64,000 bases of DNA, from positions 75,411-139,410 of the forward strand of contig JAGBJN010000010.1 in assembly GCA_017934475.1 (NCBI GenBank), in the 5' to 3' direction. Of this stretch, positions 1 through 7,809 are shown one piece after another. How positions within the stretch are numbered: position 1 is the first letter of the stretch; the number at the start of each line of letters is the position of its first letter. Source of the stretch: Clostridia bacterium. GTDB lineage: Bacteria; Bacillota; Clostridia; TANB77; CAG-508. The translations under genes and the position numbers were made by a program. The notes under the pieces are model-generated. The model was not told where the DNA came from, made no database searches, and saw only the letters and a list, made by a program, of their open reading frames with translations.

Positions 1-2
1 AG

Positions 3-260
3 GACAACATTTCCAAAATAAAGAAGGATATGTTGGATACACAGGAAAAAATATTAAAAGACAATACGAGAATGAACCAGGAAATGAAAAATACAGTGGA
101 TCAGAAAATAGCAGACCAAATTCGTTATTTGAAGAAAGATTTACAGGAAACAGAAGAAGAACAGAAATCCAAAATCTTAAAAATCAAATGGAAAGTAGGA
201 ACAATAACATTCTTTATGGGATTGCTTCTATCAGCAATATTTTTTCTAATTCACAAGTAA
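3..260 (+). CDS. C-terminal end of a coiled-coil protein with a terminal membrane anchor (5' partial)
   Basis: The reading frame is open from the first bases of the window, so only the last 85 or so residues are visible. They are Lys/Glu/Gln-rich with a heptad-like pattern, as in a coiled coil. They end in one hydrophobic segment (about 18 residues, GTITFFMGLL onward) followed by a short basic tail. This suggests a protein anchored in the membrane by its C-terminus. Conjugation and mobilisation proteins can look like this, but nothing visible identifies the family. An ATG at 30 is internal and has no clear ribosome binding site, so I do not treat it as the start. Confidence 0.5.
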   Translation, partial: DNISKIKKDMLDTQEKILKDNTRMNQEMKNTVDQKIADQIRYLKKDLQETEEEQKSKILKIKWKVGTITFFMGLLLSAIFFLIHK

Positions 261-388
261 ACGATAGACCAAAGCGAAGAATTAGAAGTTTTAGGACATT
301 ATCTAAACAAGCAATGAAAGAATATGCTATAAAAAAAGCAAATTCTAGTGGTTTTGAATGGTTTGATGATGAAGAAATGGAAAGATAA
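188..388 (+). CDS. small basic hypothetical protein overlapping the upstream gene
   Basis: A 66-codon frame overlaps the upstream gene by about 70 bases in another frame and ends just before a strong terminator. The part after the overlap is rich in Arg, Lys and Glu with an acidic end (FDDEEMER), which reads like real protein. The first 23 residues are probably a shadow of the upstream gene. There is no good Shine-Dalgarno sequence before the ATG at 188. The true start is therefore uncertain, and this could be a small translationally coupled gene or nothing. Confidence 0.3.
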   Translation: MESRNNNILYGIASISNIFSNSQVNDRPKRRIRSFRTLSKQAMKEYAIKKANSSGFEWFDDEEMER

Positions 389-396
389 TTTCATAT

Positions 397-448
397 AAAA
401 AACTAGAAGAACTGTAGATATTCTCTATAATTGTTCTTCTAGTTTTTT
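397..448. terminator. bidirectional rho-independent terminator
   Basis: Inverted arms AAACTAGAAGAAC (about 399-412) and GTTCTTCTAGTTT (433-445) are flanked by A and T runs on the two sides. The structure serves the plus-strand genes ending at 260/388 and the minus-strand repressor gene ending at 425, and overlaps that gene's last codons. Confidence 0.75.
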
Positions 449-667
449 AGTATCTATTCCTAAAATCTTGCAAATTGCGATTAACTCAAAATCTTTTATT
501 AAAACTTCTTGATTTTCTATTCTATATACAAATGACCTATCAACATTTATTCCCATAAGTTGCATTTCTTTTGCTAAATCTTCTCTTGACATATTTTTAG
601 AAATTCTAACTTTTTCAATAAGTTTTCCTGCAACATTAGGTTTTTGATTATATTTTCGCATACTCAT
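425..667 (-). CDS. XRE-family helix-turn-helix regulator
   Basis: This 80-residue protein is a minimal Cro/CI-type DNA-binding domain. A LIEKVRISKNMSREDLAKEM helix pair is followed by an INVDRSFVYRIENQE recognition segment and an IAICKILGID helix. I place the start at 667 (MSMRKYN) because a good Shine-Dalgarno GGAGAGG lies just upstream; a longer frame to 742 would run through the palindrome at 720-744. It is divergent from the small gene at 804 and the ABC exporter genes. It probably binds the palindrome between them and represses itself and/or that side. The target and inducer are unknown. Confidence 0.8.
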   Translation of the reverse strand: MSMRKYNQKPNVAGKLIEKVRISKNMSREDLAKEMQLMGINVDRSFVYRIENQEVLIKDFELIAICKILGIDTKKLEEQL

Positions 668-719
668 AAATTGCACCTCTCCCCTATATTTATTTAATTT
701 TATTACAATATTTATATAG

Positions 720-744
720 TTTTGATGTTGACACAACATCAAAA
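720..744. promoter_or_regulatory. perfect 11-bp inverted repeat, probable operator of the XRE regulator
   Basis: TTTTGATGTTG, three bases (ACA), then CAACATCAAAA form a perfect palindrome between the divergent genes. It contains the -35 box of the plus-strand promoter, so a bound repressor would block it. The ownership is inferred from position. Confidence 0.7.
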
Positions 745-756
745 TAGTTATATTAT
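728..756 (+). promoter_or_regulatory. sigma-A type promoter for the 804 gene
   Basis: TTGACA at 728-733, 17-bp spacer, TATTAT at 751-756. The -35 box lies within the palindrome at 720-744. Confidence 0.65.
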
Positions 757-803
757 TAACAAAACAAAAAATAATTATTCAATAAAGAAATGGTGGGAAA
801 ATC

Positions 804-1055
804 ATGTTTAAGAACAAAAACAAAGAAAATAATGAAGAATTGAAAGATATATACTTATTAGTAAATGATTTAATTAGAGATGGAAAAATAAAATTTGATT
901 ATTATAATAGTTCGTTTCCACTAGAGTTGATAGAAGTTCGTGAGAATAAATTAAATAATACCATTGAATTAAAATTTAGAGATATTTTTAAGGAATATGT
1001 AGATGAATTTAAAAGTATTTCAAAGAGTGATAATAAAAATTATGTTTCTAAATAA
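804..1055 (+). CDS. small acidic hypothetical protein
   Basis: This is an 83-residue Asn/Lys/Glu-rich protein with no motif I recognise and no membrane segment or signal peptide. A GGTGGG-type ribosome binding site precedes the ATG. It lies between the divergent XRE repressor with its operator and the two ABC exporter genes. An accessory or regulatory role for that locus is possible, but nothing in the protein itself supports one. It has its own upstream promoter, and another promoter follows it before the exporter genes. Confidence 0.55.
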   Translation: MFKNKNKENNEELKDIYLLVNDLIRDGKIKFDYYNSSFPLELIEVRENKLNNTIELKFRDIFKEYVDEFKSISKSDNKNYVSK

Positions 1056-1088
1056 ATTATAATTAAGTATTATCAAAATTGCACATTA

Positions 1089-1117
1089 TTGTACTTTTTT
1101 TATGCTTATGTTATACT
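1089..1117 (+). promoter_or_regulatory. promoter of the ABC exporter operon
   Basis: TTGTAC at 1089-1094, 17-bp spacer, TATACT at 1112-1117. The spacer and boxes closely match a second copy at 5865-5893 (about 24 of 29 positions). Confidence 0.65.
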
Positions 1118-1150
1118 TATAATAAATTATTTAAAAGAAAGGGATTGCAA

Positions 1151-3361
1151 ATGTTAAAATTAAAAAATGTATCAAAATTTTATTATAACAAGGGAATTAT
1201 AGCATCTGGTTTTACTAAAGTTAATTTAGAACTAAAAATCGGCGAATTTGTGGTCATTACTGGTGAATCTGGAAGTGGTAAAAGTACACTTTTAAATGTA
1301 ATATCTGGTTTAGATAGTTATGAAGAAGGAGAAATGTATATTAATGGCAACGAAACAAGTCATTATACAGAAAAAGACTTTGAAGATTATAGAAGAAAAT
1401 ATATAGCAAATATTTTTCAAAGTTTTAATTTGATTAATAGTTATACAGTTTATCAAAATGTTGAACTTGTAATGCTCTTAAATGGATATAAAAAACATAA
1501 AGTAAAGAAAAAGATATTAGATATTATAGATCAAGTAGGATTAACAAAATTTAAGAATACTAAAGTATCTAAATTATCTGGAGGACAAAAACAGAGAGTT
1601 GCAATAGCAAGGGCAATGGTAAAAGATACACCTATTATTGTTGCAGATGAGCCAACAGGAAATTTAGATTCTAAGTCTGCTAACGAAGTTATAGAAATAC
1701 TAAAGAAAGTTGCTAAAGACAAATTAGTTGTAGTAGTAACGCATAATATTGAGCAAGTAGAACAATATGCAACAAGAATTATAAAAATGAATGATGGTAG
1801 AATTATAGAAAATACTGAAATAAAGAAAATAACTGATGAGCCAAAGCCACAAGAAAGCGAATACAACAATATAAGTATATTTAATAAGTATAGACTTGGA
1901 GTAAGAAATACATTCAATATAGCAACAAAATTTTTACTATTATTTGCAGTATTCTTCTTTATGAGTTCGGCTATTCTTGCTGAATATTCTAGTTTTCAAA
2001 TGTCAGAAGAAGAAGTAGCAGATGAAGGATATAGTATAGCATTTAGAGATTTATCAGAAAACAGAATCTTAATTAACAAAAAGGATAAGACATCATTCAC
2101 AAATGAAGATTATGATAAAATAAAGCTATTATCAAATGTAGATTATATAGTTGAAGATGATGTGTTTTTAGATAGTGGAGTGTCAATAGCAAGAGATGAT
2201 ATAAACTTTTATGGAAATATGCTTGATATAAATAACTTTACAGGAAATATTGATATTGGTAGAATGCCAGAAAACGAAGATGAAATAGTATTAAAGATTA
2301 GTAAAGACCACTTTTATATTAATGAAATGCTAGATGAAATATTAAATAAAACATTTTCTGTATTAAAATCTGAAGGCAGAGATGGTTTTAGTGATGAAAA
2401 GGTAAAAGATTTAATTATAGTTGGTATCCAATATAATGAAGATAATTTTGACTACGATTGTAAGTATTATGTTTCAAAGAGTTTACTAAATGAATTAAGA
2501 AGTGTTATGAATAAGAACTATAGCAATATGAAAATATTTTTAAATAACAAATACGAACAATATAATGTAGAGCCAAGTTATAAAGTAGAGAGTGGAAAAG
2601 TAGCCGTCGATGATGAATTAAAATATAGTTTTAAAAATTATAGAATACTAAACCAACCTCTAAACATATATGTAAGTAATATTTATTATGAGGCAGAACT
2701 AGATTTATCTATAACTAATACATATACAAAGTCAAACTTTAAAAGACTAACAGGATTAGATAAATATGACTATAATAGATACACAATTTTTGTAAATATT
2801 GATGATTATAATTCACTTTATAATAAGCCTTCATATCAATCTAGTGTATTTGTCAAAGATGCAAAAATGATTGATGAAACTATACAAGAACTTGAAAATT
2901 TAGGATTAACACCTAAAAAGGTAACTGATTTTAAAATGAATGAAGGAGAAATTTATAAGAGAATAATAAAAATTATAAAAGTAATAGTAACTATTATTCT
3001 AATTATCGTATTATTCTTTATTTCATACTTAATTATAAAGATAATATTAAAATCAAGAAATGTATATTACACAACATTGAGAATGCTTGGTGCTACATAT
3101 AGAAATGTAAAAAGAATATTAGATATTGAACTATTTGTTAATTCAACTCTTGCATACAGTGTTTTAATGTTATTTATACATGCAGTTAAATCAAATATAG
3201 TAAATTTAGAACATATTGCAAAATTAAGTGGATATTTAAGTGTAAGAGAATATGTATTAATGTATATTATTCTAATTGCAATTTCAAGACTAATATCAGC
3301 TAAATTTGCAAGAAAATTGTTTAAAAATACTGCAATAAATACATACAATGAGGAGGTGTAA
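1151..3361 (+). CDS. MacB/FtsX-type ABC exporter, fused ATPase-permease (first of pair)
   Basis: The protein has 736 residues. The N-terminal ABC ATPase has Walker A GESGSGKST (38-46), signature LSGGQKQR (about 141-148) and Walker B IIVADEPTGNLD (about 162). A membrane segment near 258-277 leads into a roughly 330-residue extracytoplasmic domain and a C-terminal FtsX-like block of three membrane segments (about 610-720). I start at the ATG at 1151, which has a GAAAGGG site; the longer frame upstream would cover the promoter. The next gene begins 4 bases after the stop. Tandem exporters of this type usually move lipids, lantibiotics or bacitracin-like peptides, or confer self-protection; the substrate here cannot be read from sequence. 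Confidence 0.9.
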   Translation: MLKLKNVSKFYYNKGIIASGFTKVNLELKIGEFVVITGESGSGKSTLLNVISGLDSYEEGEMYINGNETSHYTEKDFEDYRRKYIANIFQSFNLINSYTVYQNVELVMLLNGYKKHKVKKKILDIIDQVGLTKFKNTKVSKLSGGQKQRVAIARAMVKDTPIIVADEPTGNLDSKSANEVIEILKKVAKDKLVVVVTHNIEQVEQYATRIIKMNDGRIIENTEIKKITDEPKPQESEYNNISIFNKYRLGVRNTFNIATKFLLLFAVFFFMSSAILAEYSSFQMSEEEVADEGYSIAFRDLSENRILINKKDKTSFTNEDYDKIKLLSNVDYIVEDDVFLDSGVSIARDDINFYGNMLDINNFTGNIDIGRMPENEDEIVLKISKDHFYINEMLDEILNKTFSVLKSEGRDGFSDEKVKDLIIVGIQYNEDNFDYDCKYYVSKSLLNELRSVMNKNYSNMKIFLNNKYEQYNVEPSYKVESGKVAVDDELKYSFKNYRILNQPLNIYVSNIYYEAELDLSITNTYTKSNFKRLTGLDKYDYNRYTIFVNIDDYNSLYNKPSYQSSVFVKDAKMIDETIQELENLGLTPKKVTDFKMNEGEIYKRIIKIIKVIVTIILIIVLFFISYLIIKIILKSRNVYYTTLRMLGATYRNVKRILDIELFVNSTLAYSVLMLFIHAVKSNIVNLEHIAKLSGYLSVREYVLMYIILIAISRLISAKFARKLFKNTAINTYNEEV

Positions 3362-3365
3362 TAAT

Positions 3366-5819
3366 ATGATAAAAATAGAAAAAGTAAATAAATATTTTAA
3401 TAGAAGAAGAAGAAACGAAATTCATATTATAAATAATACCTCGTTAGAACTTGAAAATAAAGGGTTAGTTGCTATTTTAGGACAATCTGGAAGTGGAAAG
3501 ACAACACTTTTAAATGCAATAGGAGGACTTGACAAAGTAAGTAATGGTAAAATCTATATAAATGGTAAAAAAATAACCAGAAGAACAACAAATACAGTAG
3601 ATAAAATAAGAAATCTAAATATAGGATATATATTTCAAGACTATAAATTGATAGAAAATATGTCAGTATTTGATAATGTTGCTATCGCATTAAGAATGAT
3701 TGGAATAAAAAATAAAAAAGAGATACAAAAAAGAGTAAACTATGTTTTAGAAGCAGTTAATATGTATAGATATAGAAATAGACCTGCTCAAATGCTATCT
3801 GGTGGAGAAAAACAAAGAGTTGCCATAGCAAGAGCTATTGTAAAAAATCCAAGCATTGTAATTGCAGATGAGCCAACAGGAAATTTAGACAGCAAAAACT
3901 CATTAGAAATAATGAATATAATAAAAGCTATATCAAAAGAAAAATTAGTTATTTTAGTAACACACGAAGTTGATTTGGCAAAATTCTATGCAACAAGAGT
4001 AGTAGAATTGCAAGATGGTAAAATCGTAAATGATTATAGTAACGAATCTAAGGAATCTTTAGAGTATAGATTAGATAATAAAATATATTTGAAAGACTTT
4101 AAAGACATTAATAATTTGAAAAACAAAAAGATTAATATTGATGTATATTCTGATGATGAAAATGCTGAAATAGATGTTAAATTAGTATTAAAAAACGGTA
4201 ATATATTTATTCAAGCTGAAAATAAAAAAATTGAGGTAGTAGATGATAATTCAGGGGTAGAATTTATAAATGATCATTATAAGAAAATAGATAAGAGTAT
4301 TTATGAGAAATACAAATATAACTTAGATGAAATTATTGATAATAAGTATAAACCAAGATATAGTTCAATATATGGAATTGTAAAATCTATAAGAAATGGA
4401 TTTAATAGAATATTAAATTATACAGTATTGAAAAAAGTATTGCTTTTAGGATTTTTTGCATCTGCAATGTTTGTAGTATATAGTGTAAGCAACATAGCAG
4501 GGGCAACTGACATAAGAGAATCTGATTATATAAAAATAGACAGAAATTATCTTCAAGTAGATATGGCTAAGGTAAATGTGGATGATTATTTGAAATATGA
4601 AAACTTAGAAAATATAGATTATATGATACCTGGCAATAGTAATGTAAGTTTTAAAATTAAAATGGATAATTATTACCAATTATCAACTTATTCTTTTGAA
4701 CTTTCTGGATCACTTGTTGACCTTGACAAGATTAATGAAAACGACATATTTAAAGGAAGAATGCCACAAAATGAATACGAAATAATTATAGATAAAAAAG
4801 TTGCAGACAATATGCTTAATGAAGAATTTTCAATGATTAAAGGTATGGGAATAAAGAATGAAGATGAATTATTAAATAGAGTAGTTACAATAGATGGAAT
4901 GAAAGAGTTTACGATAGTTGGATTTGTAGATGATTTAAGTGCATCAATCTATGTTAAGAAATCTTTATTTATGAACATATTAAATAACATGACACAAAGT
5001 GATGCTGGAATGGGAATTTATTTCTCAAATGATGAAGAAAACTCAGAAGCAACAGTAAAAGATTACAACTTATTTTTAGATGATATTACTATAACTAAAG
5101 GAAGATTGCCAGAAAACGATTATGAAGTAATTGTAAATAAAAGCAACGAAGAAGAAATGAAATTAAATAAACCTATTAAGGCAGAAGTAAATGGAAAACA
5201 ATTAACAGTTGTAGGATATTATGATAGTAAAACAAACAAACAAGAATATCTTGTAAACAATAACACAGTAAAATATAATGTAATATCTAATAACAATGGA
5301 TTTACAATATATCCTAAAGATAAAGCAATGGCAATGGACCAATTTCAGAATGAATATCACTTGAATATTATAGATAGATATGAAAAAGATAAGAATGAAT
5401 ATATAAACGAAAAACATGATGAAATAAGAAGTGCAGTAATATTTGCAGGAGTAATACTTGCAATATCATTAGTAGAAATATATTTAATGATTAGATCATC
5501 ATTCCTATCAAGAATAAAAGAAATTGGTGTATTAAGAGCAATTGGAGTAAAGAAAAAAGATATATATAGAATGTTCTTAGGAGAAATTATATCAATTACA
5601 ACATTGGCGAGTATGCCTGGTATTGCACTTATGACATATATACTAAGTCAAGTGTCAAAGATTCCGTTTGTAAATAGAATGTTTATTATAAACTTTAATA
5701 CAGTTGGAATTGCTATATTAATAGTTTATGTATTTAATATAATTGTTGGATTACTACCACTATTTAGAGTTATTAGAAAAACACCAGCAAGAATACTTGC
5801 AAGACATGATGTAGAATAA
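3366..5819 (+). CDS. MacB/FtsX-type ABC exporter, fused ATPase-permease (second of pair)
   Basis: The protein has 817 residues and the same plan as its neighbour: Walker A GQSGSGKTT (about 39-47), LSGGEKQR signature, VIADEPTGNLD Walker B. A first membrane segment near 355-375 is followed by a large external domain and three C-terminal FtsX segments, with the typical EIGVLRAIGVKKKDI loop. The start at 3366 follows an AGGAGGTG site inside the end of the upstream gene, so the two are translated together and probably form a heterodimer. The external domains differ clearly between the two. The locus is closed by a terminator at 5827. Confidence 0.9.
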   Translation: MIKIEKVNKYFNRRRRNEIHIINNTSLELENKGLVAILGQSGSGKTTLLNAIGGLDKVSNGKIYINGKKITRRTTNTVDKIRNLNIGYIFQDYKLIENMSVFDNVAIALRMIGIKNKKEIQKRVNYVLEAVNMYRYRNRPAQMLSGGEKQRVAIARAIVKNPSIVIADEPTGNLDSKNSLEIMNIIKAISKEKLVILVTHEVDLAKFYATRVVELQDGKIVNDYSNESKESLEYRLDNKIYLKDFKDINNLKNKKINIDVYSDDENAEIDVKLVLKNGNIFIQAENKKIEVVDDNSGVEFINDHYKKIDKSIYEKYKYNLDEIIDNKYKPRYSSIYGIVKSIRNGFNRILNYTVLKKVLLLGFFASAMFVVYSVSNIAGATDIRESDYIKIDRNYLQVDMAKVNVDDYLKYENLENIDYMIPGNSNVSFKIKMDNYYQLSTYSFELSGSLVDLDKINENDIFKGRMPQNEYEIIIDKKVADNMLNEEFSMIKGMGIKNEDELLNRVVTIDGMKEFTIVGFVDDLSASIYVKKSLFMNILNNMTQSDAGMGIYFSNDEENSEATVKDYNLFLDDITITKGRLPENDYEVIVNKSNEEEMKLNKPIKAEVNGKQLTVVGYYDSKTNKQEYLVNNNTVKYNVISNNNGFTIYPKDKAMAMDQFQNEYHLNIIDRYEKDKNEYINEKHDEIRSAVIFAGVILAISLVEIYLMIRSSFLSRIKEIGVLRAIGVKKKDIYRMFLGEIISITTLASMPGIALMTYILSQVSKIPFVNRMFIINFNTVGIAILIVYVFNIIVGLLPLFRVIRKTPARILARHDVE

Positions 5820-5826
5820 TACTGAA

Positions 5827-5876
5827 AGTACAACACTTTAGACAAAATACACAAGTCTGAATTGTTGTACTTTTCT
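5827..5876 (+). terminator. terminator of the ABC exporter operon
   Basis: 17-nt imperfect arms (5827-5843 and 5855-5871, both built on AGTACAACA/TGTTGTACT) are followed by TTTTCTT. The 3' arm doubles as the -35 box of the next promoter. Confidence 0.75.
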
Positions 5877-5893
5877 TATGCCTGTGATATAAT
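5865..5893 (+). promoter_or_regulatory. promoter reading into a short terminated leader
   Basis: TTGTAC (5865-5870), 17-bp spacer, TATAAT (5888-5893). It is near-identical to the promoter at 1089. Transcription would reach a hairpin at 5911 within about 20 nt, so it may make only a very short RNA. Confidence 0.5.
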
Positions 5894-5910
5894 CTTAGCA
5901 ACAATTGAAT

Positions 5911-5942
5911 AAGGTTGATAGTTGAATTATCAGCCTTTTAAA
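5911..5942 (+). terminator. hairpin with short T run after the 5865 promoter
   Basis: AAGGTTGATA (5911-5920) pairs with TATCAGCCTT (5928-5937), followed by TTTT. It may be a terminator or attenuator. Confidence 0.5.
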
Positions 5943-5993
5943 ATACAAATAATATCGTTATTTTGAATAATTTTAAAAATTTTATAAATATTA

Positions 5994-6022
5994 TAGACAG
6001 ATTTTTAAGAATATTGTAAAAT
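5994..6022 (+). promoter_or_regulatory. promoter of the small-peptide (toxin-like) mRNA
   Basis: TAGACA at 5994-5999, 17-bp spacer, TAAAAT at 6017-6022. It would start RNA near 6029-6031, at the beginning of the repeat block TAGGAAATGATAA. Confidence 0.6.
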
Positions 6023-6030
6023 AATACTCA

Positions 6031-6064
6031 TAGGAAATGATAATTAGCAGATGTGGTTTTGCCA
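6031..6064 (+). repeat. left copy of a paired leader sequence (inverted at 7740-7774)
   Basis: Blocks TAGGAAATGATAA (6031-6043) and GTGGTTTTGCCA (6053-6064) recur in inverted orientation at 7774-7740 as TAGGAAATGACAA and GTGGTTTTGCCA. In each case the block starts at the predicted RNA start of a promoter facing inward. Confidence 0.75.
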
Positions 6065-6096
6065 CCAATCTTTACGAATCTTCGTAGGAAGGGTGG
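6062..6096 (+). promoter_or_regulatory. hairpin that would hide the toxin ribosome binding site
   Basis: CCACC (6062-6066) can pair with GGTGG (6092-6096) around an inner stem TACGAA/TTCGTA (6073-6086). The AGGAAGGG ribosome binding site (6086-6093) is caught in the stem. Translational masking of this kind is usual for type I toxin mRNAs. Confidence 0.6.
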
Positions 6097-6098
6097 TG

Positions 6099-6218
6099 AT
6101 GTTTATGGTTAAAGTGATACTATTTTTAATAATATCCTTAATGTTATCTTTAACATTAAACGTTGCCTTGACAGCAGTTCTGTATAAGAACTGGGTTGAT
6201 AAGCAACTACATAAATAA
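6099..6218 (+). CDS. 39-residue hydrophobic peptide, probable type I toxin
   Basis: A 39-codon gene starts at ATG 6099 behind AGGAAGGG. Residues 4-28 form one membrane segment (KVILFLIISLML then SLTLNVALTAVL). A basic, Trp-containing tail YKNWVDKQLHK follows. Short length, one membrane helix, a charged C-terminus, a masked ribosome binding site and a convergent partner promoter all match type I toxins such as Fst and the small C. difficile toxins. The sequence is not recognisably a member of either family. An IS inserted 24 bases after the stop has separated it from its presumed antitoxin region. Confidence 0.65.
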   Translation: MFMVKVILFLIISLMLSLTLNVALTAVLYKNWVDKQLHK

Positions 6219-6280
6219 AAAAAATAAACCATTCTGCTATGTGTACTGAACCCAAAAAGTTGGACTTTTTGATTTAGTTA

Positions 6281-7102
6281 TTAAGCAACTTGTAAGGAAT
6301 GAATTCTGTATTGAACAGGAGTCATTCCTTTTAGTTTGCTCTTGATTCTCCTATTATTATAGTACTTTATATATTCTATTATATCTTTTTCTAATTCCTC
6401 TATATTATTATACTCATTTTCCTTTATATAGTAAAGTTCAGATTTTAATAGTCCAAAAAAGTTTTCTGCACAAGCATTATCTAAACAATTACCTTTCCTA
6501 GACATACTTTGTCTTATTCCTTTTTGTTTTAATAAATGCTGATATTGTTTCATTTGGTATTGCCAGCCTTGGTCTGAATGCAAAATAAGATTAGTGTTAT
6601 CAGGTATCTTTTTAAAAGCCTTTTTTAACATATCTACTACTTGCTGAAACACAGGATGTCTAGATAAGTTAAAGCTTATTACTTCACCATTAAACAAATC
6701 GATTATTGGTGATAAATATAGTTTTTGATTATTTACTTTAAATTCCGTTACATCTGTCGCCCATTTTTGATTTGGCTTATCTGCTTTAAAATTACGTTTA
6801 AGAAGATTTGGAGCTACTTTTCCTATTGTTCCCTTATATGAATTATATCTTCTTTTTGGCCTTTGGATACTTTGTATTCCTAGCTCCTTCATTATTCTTT
6901 GAACTTTTTTATGATTTACATTGAACCCTCTATTTCTTAACTCTAATGTTATTCTCCTATAACCATATCTTCCTTTGTTTTCATCAAATATTAGCTGTAT
7001 TTGGTCTTTAATCGATTTATCTTTATCTGGTTTGTTCATTCTAGATATATGATAAAAATATGTGCTCTTTGCTACTCCTGCAACTTTTAATAGTGCCATC
7101 AA
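6281..7102 (-). CDS. IS3-family transposase OrfB (DDE integrase domain)
   Basis: The 273-residue rve-type catalytic domain has the first Asp in KWATDVTEF, the second in LILHSDQGWQY and the Glu in CLDNACAENFFGLLKSE. It ends with the YYNNRRIKSKLKGMTPVQY segment typical of IS150-group transposases. An HTH_21-like linker (FDENKGRYGYRRITLELR) precedes the catalytic core. The frame stays open upstream of the ATG and lies in -1 relative to orfA. The end of orfA carries an A-rich stretch (G AAA AAG), so an OrfAB fusion by -1 frameshifting is expected, as in other IS3 elements. Confidence 0.92.
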   Translation of the reverse strand: MMALLKVAGVAKSTYFYHISRMNKPDKDKSIKDQIQLIFDENKGRYGYRRITLELRNRGFNVNHKKVQRIMKELGIQSIQRPKRRYNSYKGTIGKVAPNLLKRNFKADKPNQKWATDVTEFKVNNQKLYLSPIIDLFNGEVISFNLSRHPVFQQVVDMLKKAFKKIPDNTNLILHSDQGWQYQMKQYQHLLKQKGIRQSMSRKGNCLDNACAENFFGLLKSELYYIKENEYNNIEELEKDIIEYIKYYNNRRIKSKLKGMTPVQYRIHSLQVA

Positions 7103-7134
7103 CTTATATTGATGCCTTAATTCACTGATGGCTT

Positions 7135-7650
7135 TTACTTTGTCTTTTTCTTTGACTTTTCCTTGTCTTGAATTAAGGCATTCAATTTTTTTAAGTAAGC
7201 ATTTTCCGTTTCTAAATATTCTATTTTCTTTAATAGTTCTTTTTCTGTTGATTTTGCATTTTTAGATACTTTCTTTTCTTTTTTTGATTTCATTTTTATC
7301 CTTCCACGATGCTCTTCCATCAAATATTGTGGACCTTTTTCATCGTATAATTTATTCCATACTCTAACTCTTGTATGGTCAGGAAGTGAAAAATGAATTG
7401 CTGTTTGAACAAGAGAAAGGTTATGTTTTCTCATATATTCTACCACATAAACTCTAAATTCTCCACTATATGTTTTATTATTTATTGTAAGTCCATTAAT
7501 TCCTTCATTTTCGTAATGCTTAACCCATATTCTGATTGTTTGGTATGCCACTCCAAAAAACTCTGCAGCTTCCCATATTGAATGATGTTCTTCTAAAACA
7601 TACTTTACTATCATTAATTTTGATTCTAAATTATGTCTCTTTTTTCCCAT
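7135..7650 (-). CDS. IS3-family transposase OrfA (DNA-binding)
   Basis: This 171-residue protein has two helix-turn-helix units. The first is VKYVLEEHHSIWEAAEFFGV then AYQTIRIWVKHY; the second is the Leu/Val-rich RKHNLSLVQTAIHFSLPD block. It ends in a long Lys/Glu coiled coil (LLKKIEYLETENAYLKKL) typical of OrfA. The start MGKKRHNL at 7650 is chosen because GGAGGTG lies just upstream; the longer frame reaches into the terminal repeat. After the insertion, the minus-strand promoter at 7780-7809 of the disrupted antisense RNA points straight into this gene and may help express it. Confidence 0.9.
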   Translation of the reverse strand: MGKKRHNLESKLMIVKYVLEEHHSIWEAAEFFGVAYQTIRIWVKHYENEGINGLTINNKTYSGEFRVYVVEYMRKHNLSLVQTAIHFSLPDHTRVRVWNKLYDEKGPQYLMEEHRGRIKMKSKKEKKVSKNAKSTEKELLKKIEYLETENAYLKKLNALIQDKEKSKKKTK

Positions 7651-7706
7651 CAAAAATGCACCTCCAAAATTTAAACTTTTATGTCCAAATTTTGGGGTGC
7701 ACTTCA

Positions 7707-7774
7707 ATGCCAGGCTAATGGTTTATTAAAAATCTTACTTGGCAAAACCACGTTTGTGGATTTGTCATTTCCTA
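7707..7774 (-). ncRNA. remnant of a convergent antisense RNA (putative antitoxin), cut by the IS
   Basis: A minus-strand promoter at 7780-7809 would start RNA near 7773. The RNA would run toward the toxin gene through the inverted copy of the leader blocks and the terminator half at 7717-7727. No protein is encoded. Before the IS landed, this RNA would have been about 75-90 nt. An antitoxin role is inferred from architecture only. Confidence 0.45.
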
Positions 7775-7779
7775 TATTT

Positions 7780-7809
7780 ATTATAATCCATTTTTAAGTA
7801 AAAAGTCAA
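7780..7809 (-). promoter_or_regulatory. promoter of the putative antisense RNA
   Basis: On the minus strand: TTGACT (7809-7804), 18-bp spacer, TATAAT (7785-7780). It faces the toxin gene and now faces the IS transposase genes. Confidence 0.65.

Larger units (their letters stand above)
6242..7706 (-). mobile_element. IS3-family insertion sequence (IS150-like), 1465 bp
   Basis: The ends are imperfect 24-bp inverted repeats starting TG: TGTACTGAACCCAAAAAG at 6242, and TGAAGTGCACCCCAAAAT reading inward from 7706. A 3-bp target duplication ATG is seen at 6239-6241 and 7707-7709. Two overlapping-frame genes, orfA and orfB, are on the minus strand. Both genes look intact, so the element may be active. 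Confidence 0.9.
6223..7727. terminator. terminator hairpin split by the IS element
   Basis: AATAAACCATT (6223-6233) and AATGGTTTATT (7717-7727) are perfect 11-bp arms. Joining the flanks across the IS and keeping one ATG recreates a hairpin with a 15-nt loop. On the minus strand it is followed by a run of T, so it was probably the end of the antisense RNA and perhaps of the toxin mRNA. Confidence 0.7.

Noticed and set aside
6044-6232. 62-codon frame on the minus strand opposite the toxin gene
   Set aside because: It covers the whole toxin gene antisense, has no ribosome binding site, and starts in the terminator arm.
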